DNA of 64,000 bases from Casuarius casuarius (Eukaryota; Chordata; Aves; Casuariiformes; Casuariidae): the NCBI GenBank assembly GCA_003342895.1, contig PTFA01000101.1:62001-126000 (forward strand), read 5' to 3'. Below the pieces are notes generated by a model. The model was given only the letters and a program-made list of their open reading frames with translations. It made no database searches and was not told where the DNA came from. Positions within the stretch are counted from its first letter, which is position 1. Every line of letters starts with the position of its first letter. Both the position numbers and the translations under genes were made by a program. Shown here piece by piece: positions 1 to 12,500 of the stretch.

Positions 1-2699
1 TCTTTCACAAAGAAGAGGGCATTCCTTGTGCTGTGCCAACAGACGGCATGGAAAAGTCTGAAATCTTGAAGTGTGGTGTGTTTACATGTGATTAATATGA
101 CCTAATAAAATAACATAATTACCTCATATGCTTCTGCTCCCCAGGGCAGGCAAAGCTAAGCATATTGTGAAGCAGAAAACACTTTGCTTAGCACAAAGCT
201 CATAACAGCCTCATGGACCCCGGTGAAACCAGTGACTGCCATTTGCACAGAACCTGATATACACTTCATGTGTTATGCTATTTAAAAAGAGGTAATATAC
301 TCTAAACCATACCAGTTTGATTATAGTTATTTATGTTTCCTAGAGGCAAATGGAATTTGCCTTTTACTAAGAAAAAAGGGCATTTGAAACTTGAAACAGA
401 TTGATAGTGTCAGTTCTAACAGTAAATGGCCACAAAGATCAAGTAGCCTGAAAAATGCTCATCATTCATTGGTTCTGTTTGGTTTTTGAGCAAAATATGT
501 AGACTGGGAACAAATTTCATTCCTAGTTTCCTTCCCCCACCTCTCTGATGATTTTCTTTGTGTCTAGATCAAAGGAAATTAAAAAAACACTGGTAACTGT
601 ATGTATACAGATGTTCAGCTTGGGATATTTTTTTTTTGCTTTTAATGGACTGCTAACAGACTCCAAAACTGTCTTAAAAATCTTCCATGCAATCATTTAT
701 CTGTGTATTTTCTCTCCACTTTATTGAACTATAATGTAGCTAATCAGAAAGTGCAGCAGTTTACCAGCCAAATGTTTTTATAGGTATGTCTAGCCTGAAC
801 GAACACAACAACTCCATTCTTTCATTTTTCCCAACTGTGTCAAGATTCATAAATTAAGCAAAGTGTGGCAGAGTCAGCAGCATGAAGCACTTTTAAGAAT
901 ACTAGATCTTGCCACTTTTATCTCTCCTCACACAAGTATATCTCAGTTAAGCCCCTGACAGCTGGGAGAGAAAAAATCCTAGGACAGGGGGGAAAAAAAA
1001 AAAAAAAAGCATGACTCAGATCCTGGCTCTTATAACATTTTTACCTCTGCCCTAAAGAGAATTCCATTTTTGGAGAAATGCAATACTTTAGTCCTGGCCA
1101 CTCATAACTCATTATATCTTCTCAATATCTCACATACCTCTGTCGGAATTCAGCTTGTGTGATTATATCTAGAGAAACTTAATTTTCTTTTTGGTTTCAA
1201 CTTATCACATTTATATGTAGCTGCATTCTTCCTTTTTAATTCTGACTTTTTCACCAGCTAAACACTTTCTTCCTGGATTATTACCACCAGCATTTTTATT
1301 CTCACAACTATTTTATCATATTTTATCCTTTTCCTCCTCTTTTAGTCTTAATAAGAGCTAGTAAGAGCTACTCCGAACAGATTTTAATATTTAACATCAC
1401 AACAAGATTATTCTCTAATATTATATGCATTCTTATTTACTAAGTGAACATTAAGTGAGACAGACAATATCCACAGCTTTGAATTCTGAGCCCTTCTGTT
1501 TTTCAGTTTGGGGTTTTAACTTAGTATGCTGTACATAACTCTATATGCTGTTTTGCTTTATTAATATATTTATATTCTTTATAGTCAGGAGAAAAGATAA
1601 GTAATATATTGCATGTTAAAATACAGAAATGAAACTTTTTCCTGGAATTTATTACTATTCGTAAGACTGGACTTCATTGTTTTAGGTTCTCTACAAACAC
1701 ATGGGAAGAGACAGCAATTACTCCATGGCACTTGTAATCACACTTATGTGTAGTTAATTAATTAAAGACAATCAAGAAGAAATCATTATAAAATAATTTA
1801 ACTGGATCCACCAAGGGTTTGTATCATTTTAACTTCGTGTATTTAAAAAGTAATTTGGTGACACTGATGCAAATTGTGTTTAAAAATAAGATTTAAACAT
1901 AGGATATAAGGCTCCTGTAAGCCTCCAGGTTTGTACATGACATACAGTAGAGGAGCAGCATATCATGGGTCACTATGCAGAAATGGGTGTCTCACGCCTC
2001 GATCATTTAAACATTTTGCCTAAAGAAGGCAAGTGCAGTTCAAAGCAGAGAACAATGGAAAAAATCCCCAAACAGGAAATATCTGCTACAGACATTAGAG
2101 ATGCAGTAGATGATCCAGGTGCAGTCACATACTGACCAGGAAGGCATATTAGGCTTTGTTGCAGAGAATAGAGAAATCCCCAAAGCATTCAGCTTGATAC
2201 GCAGCTGCAGAGCACAAGACAAACAAAAATTATTCCAGCAATAAAAAAATACAATAGAAATCAAAGGATATAGTTCTGCTTCTAAAAATAACGCTGCTCA
2301 TTAGACTTTACCTAACAGGCAGTACGCAGTCTACTTACTATGATTTTGAGATGATCTGCATACAAACTGTACCAGTCCCCAAAGGCATAGTGTTTTGCAG
2401 GAGAGATATAAATTTTAGTGGTTATTAGCACCAAAATTAAAGAATAAAAGGCTAAGAATGTAATGAGCTAATATAATTATGTCTTAAATGTCTCCTTTAT
2501 TTTGTGGAAAGAACGTTATAGAGTGTACAGCAGATACTAGGAGGAAAATAGATCCAGCAGCAAAAATGAGGGACGTAACTTCAGTTTATCAGGTTTCCGA
2601 GACTTCCAGATCAATTGGCTTTACGAGTTGAAAAATGCATATGTATAGCCCTGAAATCAGGCTCCAAATGTTACTAAGGAACTTTGCCTAGTTACCGGC
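1..2699. other. AT-rich non-coding stretch
   Basis: No gene or recognisable repeat is seen. The sequence is AT-rich with short A and T runs, the longest being an A16 run at 993-1008. Open frames here do not exceed about 75 codons, overlap on opposite strands and show no familiar motif. A perfect octamer (ATGCAAAT) lies at 1867-1874, but octamers recur by chance in sequence of this composition, so no regulatory meaning is claimed. It could be intergenic or intronic DNA. Confidence 0.6.
993..1008 (+). repeat. A16 homopolymer
   Basis: Uninterrupted run of 16 A following a short G run. No SINE or LINE body is recognisable upstream, so it is treated as a simple repeat rather than a retroposon tail. 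Confidence 0.85.
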
Positions 2700-2779
2700 A
2701 GACTTGTTTCCCCACAGAAGGTCAATGAATCAGGTTTTCACATGCGGTGAGAAGATTTTTTTTGAGAAGTGTGGACCCA

Positions 2780-2930
2780 AAGCACCCACGGAGTGGCCTG
2801 GTGTGAGGAAGATAAGAGGAGATCCGCTGTCCTACCTGTGTGACGCGGGGCTCGGCAGCCACGGGGAAGCGTGCAGCTCGCGGGGACGGGCAGCTGCCAG
2901 CCCCCCACGCACAGTGCTGCATACGGGGAG
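2780..2930. other. CpG-rich patch
   Basis: About twelve CpG dinucleotides fall within roughly 150 bp, against a surrounding sequence that is nearly CpG-free, and local GC is clearly raised. The patch lies inside a 106-codon plus-strand open frame whose start would be a TTG at 2704, preceded by a pyrimidine-rich stretch ending in CACAG that resembles a splice acceptor. The translation is compositionally unremarkable and matches no family I recognise, so no exon is called. It may be a small regulatory element, a weakly methylated island or a decayed GC-rich insertion. Confidence 0.4.
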
Positions 2931-3030
2931 CAGCTTCTCCTCTCAAACTCCCAGCACCCTAGTGATGGCTTCAGGCCACAATACTGCCTTCTGTGAGCTA
3001 AAAAATAAATCAAGTAAATACTGAGACCTT

Positions 3031-5762
3031 GCGCAGTAGCTGAGAAACATGCAAGACAGGTTCATAGGCCTTTGCCAGGGGTGCAGGAGCAGAAGCCCAG
3101 GCTTTCTTCTGGTGCAGTAGGAGAACCCTGAGCCCAGGAAATGCTTTCCTCTAAAACGTGGACCAGCTGGATGAAACAAACTACCATAAAGTAATTACAA
3201 GGCTGCTTCCAATCTACATAGGGAAAATAGAATATGGGAAACATTACCAGAGTCAAAAATGATATAAACAAAGAAAGAATATACGGTTATAAGGAAAAGG
3301 GAAAAGCCAGGAAGGTCGTGACTTTCAAGGTGTAGAAGAAAATTCAGCTACAGTCCAGCTTATCTACAAAGCCAAATGAAAGCATTTTCTGTTGGACTGG
3401 CCCATCTTGTGAGATGGGTTGAGTCAGTCATACGCAATGCAAGAGAAATGCCGTATTATCTTTGCCATATGAGAGTCTGCCCCTCCCTCTCTGACTTGTC
3501 CCTGCAAGGCAAAATCCATCACAGGACTGACTGAATTTGAAATTTGCCACAGCTGGAATAAAAACTTCAGCCAAGGTTTCAAAAACAGCAACCTAAATAT
3601 AGGTTCTTAAATATGTGTAACCTGATTTTCAAAAATGTGGAGTTCTGTCAGCTCCCTTATGAAAATCAGGTCAAGTCTCCTGGACTCCTTAGAGATCCAG
3701 TAAGCAAGTACAAACAGTTACTTTTGAAAACTTCAGCTCTGCTTTGATTTCAAGAGCTTTGGCCTTTCAAGTTCAACACTTCAAATTCAGTCTATGAATA
3801 GAATGAGCTTACATTCCCAGTTTAGGTACATAGGAGAAGGACCAGAAGATGACAAGAGATAGAAGATACAGTGATTTTTTTGACTAATGTCTCCTTCTGG
3901 GGAATAAATCTTGGGTTATTCTAGCAGCAAAAGCCTACCTCCTATCATGCCAGCTGAACTGCTCTAGACAGTCTAAACAGGGGGCTGAGAGCTCCGCTTG
4001 TCACTTGGGCCATGTCCCATCCCACATCTTCTAGAGAAGATACGGGAGAAGATACGTGCAAACCCAAAATCTACCTAAGCAGAAATTTTGGCAGCTGGAG
4101 GATTTTCTACATATTTCTATGGTTTTATGGTGCTTTGTAGACATACATTAAACAAGCTGAGAAGAAAATAAAAAGGACACCAAATGGTATAGACATACAG
4201 TCCATGCAATCGACCGACATTTCTAATTCTGTTGTAAATTTGGATTAACCCCCTGAAAGTAGCTTTCCTGTTTTCCAAATAATACAAGACCAGATTGAGT
4301 GTGCTGACTGCCAGAACGTGGCCTGAGACAGAGCTGAAGGCATTCGGCAGCTCACAGGTTTGGCCACTGATTCTTGTGTTAGAACTAATTGTATTATTTG
4401 GAAAACAGGAAATGAAAAGGAGACTTCAGAAAGAGGATTTCCTCAAGGAAGGGAGATTCTGAAGGGTGTGGAAGACCAATTCTTTGAGGGCTCTTTGAGC
4501 TCATGCCAATCTCAGGAAAATGGAGATAGTCCTTTAAGTTAAGAATGAGAATTGAAGTATAATTGCTATACAATTGATTAATTAAATGATAAAAGTTGAA
4601 ATAAATCAAAACTATCATAAACAAATTAGTATTAAGTAATTACTGCTTATAACCCCAAAGCCACCTCAGACAAGGAAAGGCTCCTCGTGTGTTAGGCTTG
4701 CCTGTGAACCATCAGCCTGAGATTATTATATACAGACATTAATTTCTAAAGACACACCAGATTGCCTTTACTGCATCATTAAAAACCACTGGCTTTGTTA
4801 TTCCAAAGCACTGTATCTTTAGCTTTGAATAGAAGCTGTTATTTTTACAACTGCATGTTAGGCATGTGTTATTTCTCTAGAATATAATTTGTGGTTGACT
4901 TTATTTATAAAATACAGTATCAGTGTGTGACACATTATTTTAAATTAGCCATACTAGCCTGATATTTCAACAGATTTCAACATAAAGTTCTTCAGTGAAG
5001 CTTCTACATGTGTGGAGCCCATTCGGAAGACTGTCTTTTCACTCAAAACATAGCTAGTAAGGGGTTTATAGTGTATGAAACTAGAATAGTAGCCTTTTAA
5101 ACAGTTTATCAGCTCCCTAATGGTACTCACACTGTTTTGCTTTAGAATTCACTAGAAACTAATTAGGGCATGCACCGAGGACTGAATGTTTGTACATGCT
5201 TAATAAATATAGTTATTTGTAACCCAGAACTGCATGTGTATTGATATGGTTTCTGCTAGGCAGAGAGCAACAGTCACAATAGCGTTTAATAATGTCCGTA
5301 ATTTTAGGACTATAATTCCAGTGAAGTCAGTGGGTCCTCTTAGGTGCTTACACTAAGAAATATGCTGGAATATTTCCAACACCTAAAAAGAAAGCAATCT
5401 TAATATTTTAAGAGACTTCATAATTTCTATATTTAGAAAAAATTACTCCAAGGGAAAATTATCCTGACAGAATATGCTCTTAAATATTTTAAATGCAGGT
5501 TTATTTTTTATAATTGTTGACTGAGTCCTAGAAAGATACATCAATTACTAAAAATAGACCTAAAGTGTATGTAGGAATAAATTTGACTTTCAATGGTAGC
5601 TTCATTTCCATAAAGACAGCACCATTGAGGGAATACACCTAAAATTAGGCAATTTATTTATGATTCTGTAGCTTCATTTACATACTACTGTATCAGCTCT
5701 GTTTGCTCCTGTTAGTCAAAACTACACAGCAATTTAGTCTGATTTGGAGGCCTGAAGTGAAA
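3031..5762. other. Non-coding stretch with hairpin repeats
   Basis: No gene is supported. The segment contains the 50-bp hairpin at 3621-3670 and, at about 5300-5400, a decayed sequence resembling the old amniote repeat built around an ATTGAAGTCAATGGG-like core followed by a TAGGTGCTTA-like motif. A short tandem doubling of GAGAAGATACG occurs at about 4034-4056. The remainder is AT-rich unique sequence. Confidence 0.5.
3621..3670. repeat. Hairpin-forming palindromic repeat remnant
   Basis: Perfect 10-bp inverted arms are visible: CCTGATTTTC at 3621-3630 and GAAAATCAGG at 3661-3670, separated by 30 bp. From memory, bird, crocodile and turtle genomes contain many copies of a palindromic repeat with exactly these CCTGATTTTC/GAAAATCAGG ends around a symmetric core. 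This copy has kept the ends and lost most of the core symmetry. The inverted arms are seen directly; family membership is inference. Confidence 0.6.
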
Positions 5763-5874
5763 AAGCCAAATTCATATTTAGGCACCTGGGAATTTTATCT
5801 TCTAAGCTATTTATGCACCTAACTCTCCCTGAAATAAATGACATTGACACCTAAGTATCTTTGAAACTGTGGCT
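5763..5874. repeat. Palindromic old amniote repeat
   Basis: About 112 bp with imperfect inverted arms. The left end (about 5763-5786, containing GCCAAATTCA and TTTAGGCACC) pairs with the right end (about 5846-5874, containing CACCTAAGTATC and GTGGCTT). The TAGGCACC/CACCTAA motifs are typical of a palindromic repeat family I remember from bird and reptile DNA. No coding content. The arms have diverged, so this is an old, inactive copy. Confidence 0.55.
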
Positions 5875-6054
5875 TCTTCGCCATGAAAACGAATTACTTG
5901 TCAGAAGTGCTGAACATCCACTAGTTAAGTTCATGAAAAACAAATATGCACAGCAATGGCGTTCCAGCAAGAATGCATAGGTCTAACTTCAGTCACCTCT
6001 TTTAAATATTGTGAATTCATGCTTGTTTTTCTACCAAATATTGTAACACCAGTG

Positions 6055-6323
6055 AGGATGTTATGAGAGACAGTGTCAAAAGCATTGCTAAAGTCAAGAT
6101 GCACAACACTCACTGCTCTACACTCATCCCCCAAGCCAGTCAACTCCTCACAGAAGGTTTTCAGGTTGGTCAAGCATGCTTTCCCCTTTATAAATCCATG
6201 TTTACTTTGCCTAATCACCTTCAAGTCCTTAATACATTTTGAAATGTTTTCCAAGGTTATTTTCTCCATCACTTGCTTAGAGATCAACATGAGGCTGAAC
6301 AGCCTGTGATTCCTCAGATCCAC
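6055..6323 (-). pseudogene. CR1 ORF2 RT fragment with motif A
   Basis: Minus-strand frame with HGFIKGKACLTNL (RT block before the palm) and HLDFSNAFDTVSHNIL (RT motif A), in which the metal-binding Asp of LDF and the downstream AFD are still present. The frame runs on to 5931, but beyond about 6051 the residues no longer resemble CR1, marking the breakpoint. The downstream [FY]ADD catalytic motif is not in the window at this locus. Confidence 0.85.
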
Positions 6324-6389
6324 CTTTTTGCCATTCTGGAAGATGGGAGTGACATTTGCTTTCTTCTAGACCTCAGGAACCTCCCCCAA

Positions 6390-6798
6390 TCACCATGGCC
6401 TTTTAAAGATAAGTGAGAGTGGCCTTGCAGTGACATCAGCCAGCTCCCTCAGCACTTGTGGGTGCATCCCATCAGGGCCCATGGATTTGTGTGTGTCCAG
6501 TCTGTTTAAATGTTCCCTAGCCTGATGGTCCTCCCCTGAGGGTGTCTTCCTTGCTCCAGTCTTTCCCTCTGGTCTCAAGAGCCTGGTATTGGTGAAGACA
6601 AGTAAAGACTGAGATGAAGACATTGAGTACTTCAGCCTTTTCCACATCATTTATCACCAGGTCCCAGGCCCCATTCAGCAGCAGGCCCACACTTTCCTTA
6701 GTTTTCCTTTTCCTGCTGATGTACCTGTGGAAGCCTTTCTCGTTGCCCTTCACATTCCTTGCCAGCTTCAGCTCCATCTGGGCTTTGGCTTTCCTCAT
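6390..6798 (-). pseudogene. CR1 ORF2 linker and early RT fragments
   Basis: Two overlapping minus-strand frames (6517-6798 and 6390-6650) together carry the stretch that joins endonuclease to reverse transcriptase in CR1. The first includes KARNVKGNEKGFHRYI-like sequence typical of the linker; the second includes [17 protein letters not shown], the conserved N-terminal RT block (RT0/RT1-like). A frameshift separates them, so no continuous protein is encoded. Confidence 0.8.
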
Positions 6799-7343
6799 CC
6801 CATTCCTGCATGCTGTGTCTATATTCTTCCCAGTTCACCTGTCCCTACTGCCACCTCTTGTGCACTTCCATTGCCTCATGGTCGCTGCAGCCAAGGCTGA
6901 CTCTGACCTTCACATCCTCAATCATTTCTTTCTTTTTTGAAGTATGAGGTCCAGCAGAACCTTTTGGGCTCCTCAATCACCTGTGTTAGAAGTTGTCATC
7001 AATGCACTCCAGAAACTTCCTGGACTGCCTGTGCCTTGCTGTGTTGTCTCTCTAGCAGATATCAGGGTAGTTCAAGTCACATGAGGCCATGAGGACCAGG
7101 GCCTGCAAACATGAGACTTCTTCCAGGTGTCTGAAGAAGGCTTCTTCTACCAATTTTTTCTTATGCAGGCAATCTGTAGCAGACACTCACAACATTGCCC
7201 ATATTGTTCTGCCTGCTAATCCTGACCCACAAGCTCTGAGCTGGATCATCATCCATCCCCAGGCATCACCCACCCTCCATGCAGTCCCACTGCTCTCTCA
7301 CATAAAGGGCTGCTCCCCTTCCAGCCTTCCTGGCCTGTCCTTC

Positions 7344-7694
7344 CTAAAGAGCCTGTATCCATCCATCACAGCACTCTAGTCGTGTGAGCTTTCCCACCAT
7401 GCATGTCTCTGTGATCCCAGTGAGATCGTAGACCTGTAACTGCACACACACCTCTAATTCCTCCTGTTTCTTCCCCATTCTGCATGTGTTAGTGTACAGG
7501 CAATTCAGAGAGGCCCCCAGTCTTGCTGATTTCCCAGAACAAGCGTGACTGCTTCCCCCATCATGCTGCGCTCTTGGCACTTCTTCAGTTGTGTGCATAC
7601 ACTTGGGGTGGGCCCCCTTCCGCCCTTTTCTGTTGATTATGAGGCATCTCTTGTCCCTATCACCCTGCACCATTTGCTTGCTAACCTGGTCCAC
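7344..7694 (-). pseudogene. CR1 5' region and ORF2 endonuclease N terminus
   Basis: Open minus-strand frame of about 116 codons at the 5' side of the CR1 remnant. About the first 62 codons read through sequence that in CR1 lies upstream of ORF2; from codon 63 the endonuclease N terminus is recognisable, with LNCLYTNT, KKQEELE and ITET, the last corresponding to the catalytic Glu motif of the APE-type endonuclease fold. The aromatic residue usually following ITET is replaced by Cys. The frame ends before the remaining catalytic motifs, which lie in a decayed stretch at about 6950-7340. Part of a dead element, not a host gene. Confidence 0.8.
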
Positions 7695-7870
7695 CGCTTC
7701 TTCACATGTCTGTGGGTCATCCTCCTCCTTCCCTGCCGTTCCTACTTTAAAGCTCTCCTCTCCAGCCTGTACAGCCTATACAGGCAGAGATGCTTTTGCT
7801 CCACTTAGTCAGGTGGATCCCTTCTCTTCCTAGCAGTCCTCAGTCCTCAAAGAGGGTCTCGTGGTCATAA

Positions 7871-9444
7871 AAAACAAATCCCTGTCATCGACACCAGCTG
7901 CACAACAAGTAGGTGACCCACAAGGGTCCTCATGCAACTGAAGAGCATGAATAATCTCGCAGTAATAATACTGTCTAATTGCGATGCTCTCTCAGGGCAT
8001 AGGCACGTGAGGGCTAGTCCCTACTCTAAAGAGTGACTCCATTGGGCTGTCAGTCCCACTATACCACTGTGGATGTGGTGGATTCACTTGGACTGTAATA
8101 GTGCCTCTGCACTCTGCCCAAGCATAGATCTGATTTGTAGGTCTTGATGTGCATGCCTACCACGGAGCAAGAAGCTGATCTCAGGGATTCTGGAGTGTTT
8201 AAGTTAGTATCAGATAGTGTTTTAGTGACTGCAGGAATCTCTGGTGAAGAGACAATATTTTAAAATAATACAGTCTTGATTTTTAAAGAACGTTGGTTCC
8301 ATGACAAAACTTCATAAATAGGTCAAAGGCCAGTATCACTGTAAATGTGTCCATATTTAAAGAAGTCCTGGTCCCAGCATTTTATACTTGTCCCTGCTCT
8401 GCTAATTACTGTGAATTTATTATTATTTCTAATCTGATTGTAATTGAAAGGGCAAAACAGTAACAGCTGTAGAGCTTCAAAATGCTTTCAGTCATTATCA
8501 TTTTATCAAAGTTATTGCAAACAGGTTCTCTTTCTCGTTGTGACTAATCTTCAGTGTTTGGGAATGAACAAGCAGCACTAAATTCCCAGATGCCTGCATT
8601 TGACTAGAAATAGCAATTAGTCGATGCCTGGTAATATGAATTTCAAATGTGTTTGGCATTATTTCAATATTCATTGATTACTGTTATCTGCTCAACAAAT
8701 TACAATGCATCCATAGGTATGAAAGAATATAGGATTTGAAATACTGGTTGAAATCTTGGTTGTAGAGAAGGCATTGACTTTGTCATTGACTTCAAATGAA
8801 TCATTGGTCCTTCGAGCCAGGTGTTCTCTAGCAGTGGTCAATGGCTGATGTGTTAGAAAGGAAAAGAAAAAAAACAACCCTACTTTATTTTGATTTCACT
8901 AGGACTGACTTGCGGCTTTTCCAACAGCCTTCAGATGAGCACCCCTAAATACACTGTATTAGTCTAGAGTATTCCTAAATATTCTTGGACCCCACTAGCT
9001 ACTGCAGGCTCTAATAATATGTACCCAATTAGCACAGGAAGCAGCCTACTCTAAAGCAAAGAGTGTAGGAAAGACTCAAGAAACGCAAATTGTGCTTTCT
9101 TTCTGCTGTCAGTTGACTGGTAGATCTTGACAAGTTAGCTCACCTTTCTAACACAGATGCTTGAGAAAAAAAAAAATTTCATCCCATCAAATTTTGTGCA
9201 ATATAAAAACACGCCCTTCCAACAAAGAGGTGAAACTAATACCTTTAATGTGGTGTTGCAAAACCCAAATATTTATAAGTAGATCACATGGTAAGAACCT
9301 TGATCCTTTGGTTGTCACCGTTCTGGGATGCGTCTCTTGCAGTCAAAATCATGGAAACAAGTCTATTTCTGAGAAAGGTGTCATTCAAGCAAATGTACAC
9401 TGATGAAACATTTTTTTAATAGAAAATTCCCAGCCATCTCTATC
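7871..9444. other. Non-coding stretch downstream of CR1
   Basis: Nothing gene-like is seen. The first 300 bp (to about 8170) are somewhat more GC-rich than the rest and might be an unrecognised repeat or further 5' CR1 sequence; I cannot place it. The remainder is AT-rich unique sequence with overlapping short open frames on both strands. Confidence 0.5.
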
Positions 9445-9536
9445 GTGTGTGCCTCTGTACTCCACTGTAAACTACGGACAATGGTTGCAATCTCTTTTCT
9501 GGAGTGCTTTGAGATAAAAAGTGTGTAAGAAGAATT
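9445..9536 (+). mobile_element. MIR-like SINE remnant
   Basis: The order of motifs follows the MIR (CORE-SINE) pattern: GTGCCTCTGTACTCCACTGT, corresponding to the MIR segment TGCCTCAGTTTCCCCATCTG, then a short divergent stretch and GTGCTTTGAGATAAAAAGTG, corresponding to the 3' part AAGTGCTTTGAGAT. Strongly diverged and without a recognisable tRNA head or tail, consistent with an ancient copy. Identification is by motif order only. Confidence 0.55.
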
Positions 9537-12500
9537 AAAGCTAGATCAACAGAGATATTAGAGTTCCTAAGCCACATGAAAATCAGTCAAGTCAGGTAGC
9601 AAAAATACAACTAGGAATTAAATACCATTGCACATCTGGGATTAAATAAAGAAAAAAATATATATTTCAGTCGGGCCTGAATTTCAGCCTTGAAAAATGT
9701 CATATTACACTTTGAATAGAAGCCTCGAATCCTTATTCATATTTTTGGCTAGTTCCCGTATTATACTGCTGTCTGGCTGAGTTTACCTATGAACATGTTG
9801 GTTTTCTCTTCTCTCTCCTCCTGCATTTCTCCTTCTCCAATACAAACAGCATGGAAGTATCACTACTTAACAAAAAGAAAAAAGCCTTAGGAGTGGGCCA
9901 GCTGCTGGCTCATGCACAGGGAAAATCTTTTTGCTTTCTGACAGGACATTCTGGAAATATCTACTTTTCATTTCAGGCTTTTATGTGACAAAAACAAGCT
10001 CTTTCTGAGCCTATTAAATCATTTCAGTTTGAGACCACTGACATGTTACATTTTTCTAGTGCCCCATATTGTCAGTCTTGCTCATCTCAGGAGAGAGTTA
10101 AACATAAACATTTACTTTTACCTGAAGTCTCTTGTGGATATCAGTCAAATGGTTAAAAAAAGGAAGGGGAAAAAAAAAAAAGGTAGAGTGGTGTGAGTGT
10201 GGCAACAATTTTTCCAGGAAATATGAGCGTATGTATGGCCCACTTAACTGTGGGCCATTTTATCAACCCACATCATTGTGGTTATTGTAATATATGTCTT
10301 GCTGTGGCAGTATTTAAAGATTCAAGTCAGGTTCATTTCGCAAGGCGTTATGAATGGGCTTTGCTGCACCTAAATTTAGCCATCTAGAAATTAGGATCTA
10401 ATTTAGTGCCTAAATCAATCATTTAGGCTCCCTTTAATGAATAAGGTGTCACCAAATTGTCCATTACAAGAGACTGGCACCTCCAGACGGAAATTCAAAC
10501 CACCTTATACTAAATTTCTACTTAAGGGCTCCCTCCCATCTGGTGACAGAATAGGGCAAAGATGATGGAGTTAAAAGAAATTCCGGACCCTTAGGATGTT
10601 AATGATTAATGATTCCTCTCTCTGAGGAGTCAAATAATAAAAAGACAGTCACCATCCCCAAATGTTCGCTGTTTGAATTTATGCTAGTGTGGAGAGTCTT
10701 TGCAAAATCACCATCTTCCCACCAGATGTATGCAGGATAGAGATTGGCAGTGTCCATGGCTGCTCAGAAGCACAAGGAAGGAGCACTCTCCCTCTCAATC
10801 AGCTCAAGAGAGCAGGAACCACCATGTCCTATGAAGCAACTGGAGGAGAGGGCAAGGAAGTATGCATGTCTATGTTTGTCAAATCCCAGCCACCAGAGCT
10901 GGTTGGCTGCATAAGAGCGGTATGCCAAACCTTAAACAGGATATTACAATTTCTCTTTTCTTGTTCAAGTGGGGAGCTCCAAGAACATGTGCTTTTCTGA
11001 AGAACAGTGTCTGACAGTTTCTCCATGTAAATGAACAGGTCCACGTTCTATTCTTTTTTTGAACAGAATACTAGAATATAGGTCTGTGAATTTATCGTTC
11101 ACTTCCCCTAAAAGAAAATACAAAATTTAATGTTCCATTTTTTCTCTATAAATAAAAATAAAAAATGCCCCTTTTACCCCACACATACAAGAAGTCATGG
11201 TAAAATCTTCTCTGTGTGGTGATACAATGATGTACAAAGGTCATGCAGAGCTAAGGCCAACGTTATTTTTTTAAAAAAATATTCTACGATTAGTCTATTC
11301 TTAGTCTCAGGTGATTTTTTGATTACCTTGCATCTGAGTCTGAATACTTATTTATTCTGATATTTTAATCTTCAAGAAGTCTTAAACTAGATTGTTTACA
11401 GTTCATCATTGATATATATGAAAAAAAATCCCACAGGTGTTTATGCTTCTAGTGTAGGGATCATTGCTCTCTAAAAATAAGCTATCATCTCTAAATAAAC
11501 CTGAGACTTAACAGTAAGCAAAGCAAGTTTTATCTGAAGGCTGAGACTCAGGTCAAGCTGAAGATTTTTCTTCCAGCTTTCCGAAACAATCCATCTAGTA
11601 GCTAAATTTGGTGATGTTCCCCAAGGACATTCCCACTGATTCCAATAGTACTACTTAGCAAGTGCTGAACACCGTGAGTAGAGGTGTAGGAGTTTGACAT
11701 TTAGGAAGGATGAGCTTAAAATCTGGGTACACGCGCATATTCTGAAAGGAAGAAAGCAAAGGTCTATCTTGTATTTCCAAACAGGATGGTTTGGACTACA
11801 CTGGACTAGACGTCTCAGTGGAGACAGCTTATGGTTACTGAACTTCAGAGGTGAAGAATGGCTAAGGGAGAAGTGCTGAGGACAGAAGTGAACAGATCTT
11901 ACTTGGAAATAAGAAGAGAAGGGAAGATTGCAAATCCCAGAGATGCACTGGTATAAACAATTAAAAATCTAAACACCACTGGTCTTTGCTGGGAGAAAAA
12001 AAAAATCTACTGGGAGTTACTGTTCTACAGTCTGACCATTTTGGTAGACTTAACTTCAAACTCATTAGAGATTGCTAGGTTTCTAGAGTCGGGTAAAATG
12101 TAGCTACCTGAAACTCTGCTTCCTGGCTGAATGCCTTTTGCTTTACCAGATTGCCTTAGACCCTGGCAATATGTAATCCTGTTTTTCCACCTGTAGTTCC
12201 TTAGCTTTTGCTGTAATGCATCCTGTATGACATTCCCTGGCAATATCCCCAGAATTCAGCTTTATTACTCATTCTGGCTTGCCATGAGGCTTCTGCTTCT
12301 GAAGCTTCCCACTTCAGTGTCTTCGAGACAAAGAAGTAAATTGGAGACAGAAAAAAGGTAAGATAAAAATGGTGGTTTTCTGTTAAGCAAAATTCAGCAT
12401 GATTCTTACGAAAACATCAGTATCACAAAAGTTCTTATACTGATATTGCACTGACATCATTTAAGATTATTTTTCAGAGGAAAGGAACCTACAGAGCAAC

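Larger units (their letters stand above)
6051..7870 (-). mobile_element. CR1 LINE remnant, minus strand, 3' end missing
   Basis: A CR1 (chicken repeat 1) non-LTR retrotransposon read on the minus strand, 5' end at the right. Translated fragments match the CR1 ORF2 polyprotein: an endonuclease start near 7508 (LNCLYTNTCRMGKKQEELE), then reverse-transcriptase segments around 6390-6800 ([17 protein letters not shown]) and 6055-6323 (HGFIKGKACLTNL and LDFSNAFDTVSHNIL). The frames are broken by shifts and stops, so it is a dead copy. Similarity stops abruptly near 6051, just after RT motif A, so the [FY]ADD motif, the C terminus and the 3' UTR with its short terminal repeats are absent. CR1 copies are normally truncated at the 5' end, so loss of the 3' part implies a later deletion or rearrangement. 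The right border (about 7870) is approximate. Confidence 0.9.

Noticed and set aside
1867..1874. Octamer motif, also at 28692-28699, 56866-56873 and 61927-61934
   Set aside because: An 8-bp AT-rich word is expected several times by chance in 64 kb; no supporting context.
2704..3024. 106-codon frame with acceptor-like upstream sequence
   Set aside because: Opened by GC-rich composition; starts at TTG, and the translation matches nothing I recognise.
6073..6309. Plus-strand open frames over the CR1 remnant (also 6614-6947, 7089-7379 and 7545-7833)
   Set aside because: They are antisense to recognisable CR1 ORF2 sequence and have no family resemblance in that direction.
9901..9914. CTCF-like GGGCCAGCTGCTGG
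   Set aside because: Two mismatches at informative positions.
10748..10771. REST/RE1-like site (GGCAGTGTCCATGGCTGCTC)
   Set aside because: Two mismatches in one half and an extra base between the halves compared with the RE1 consensus.
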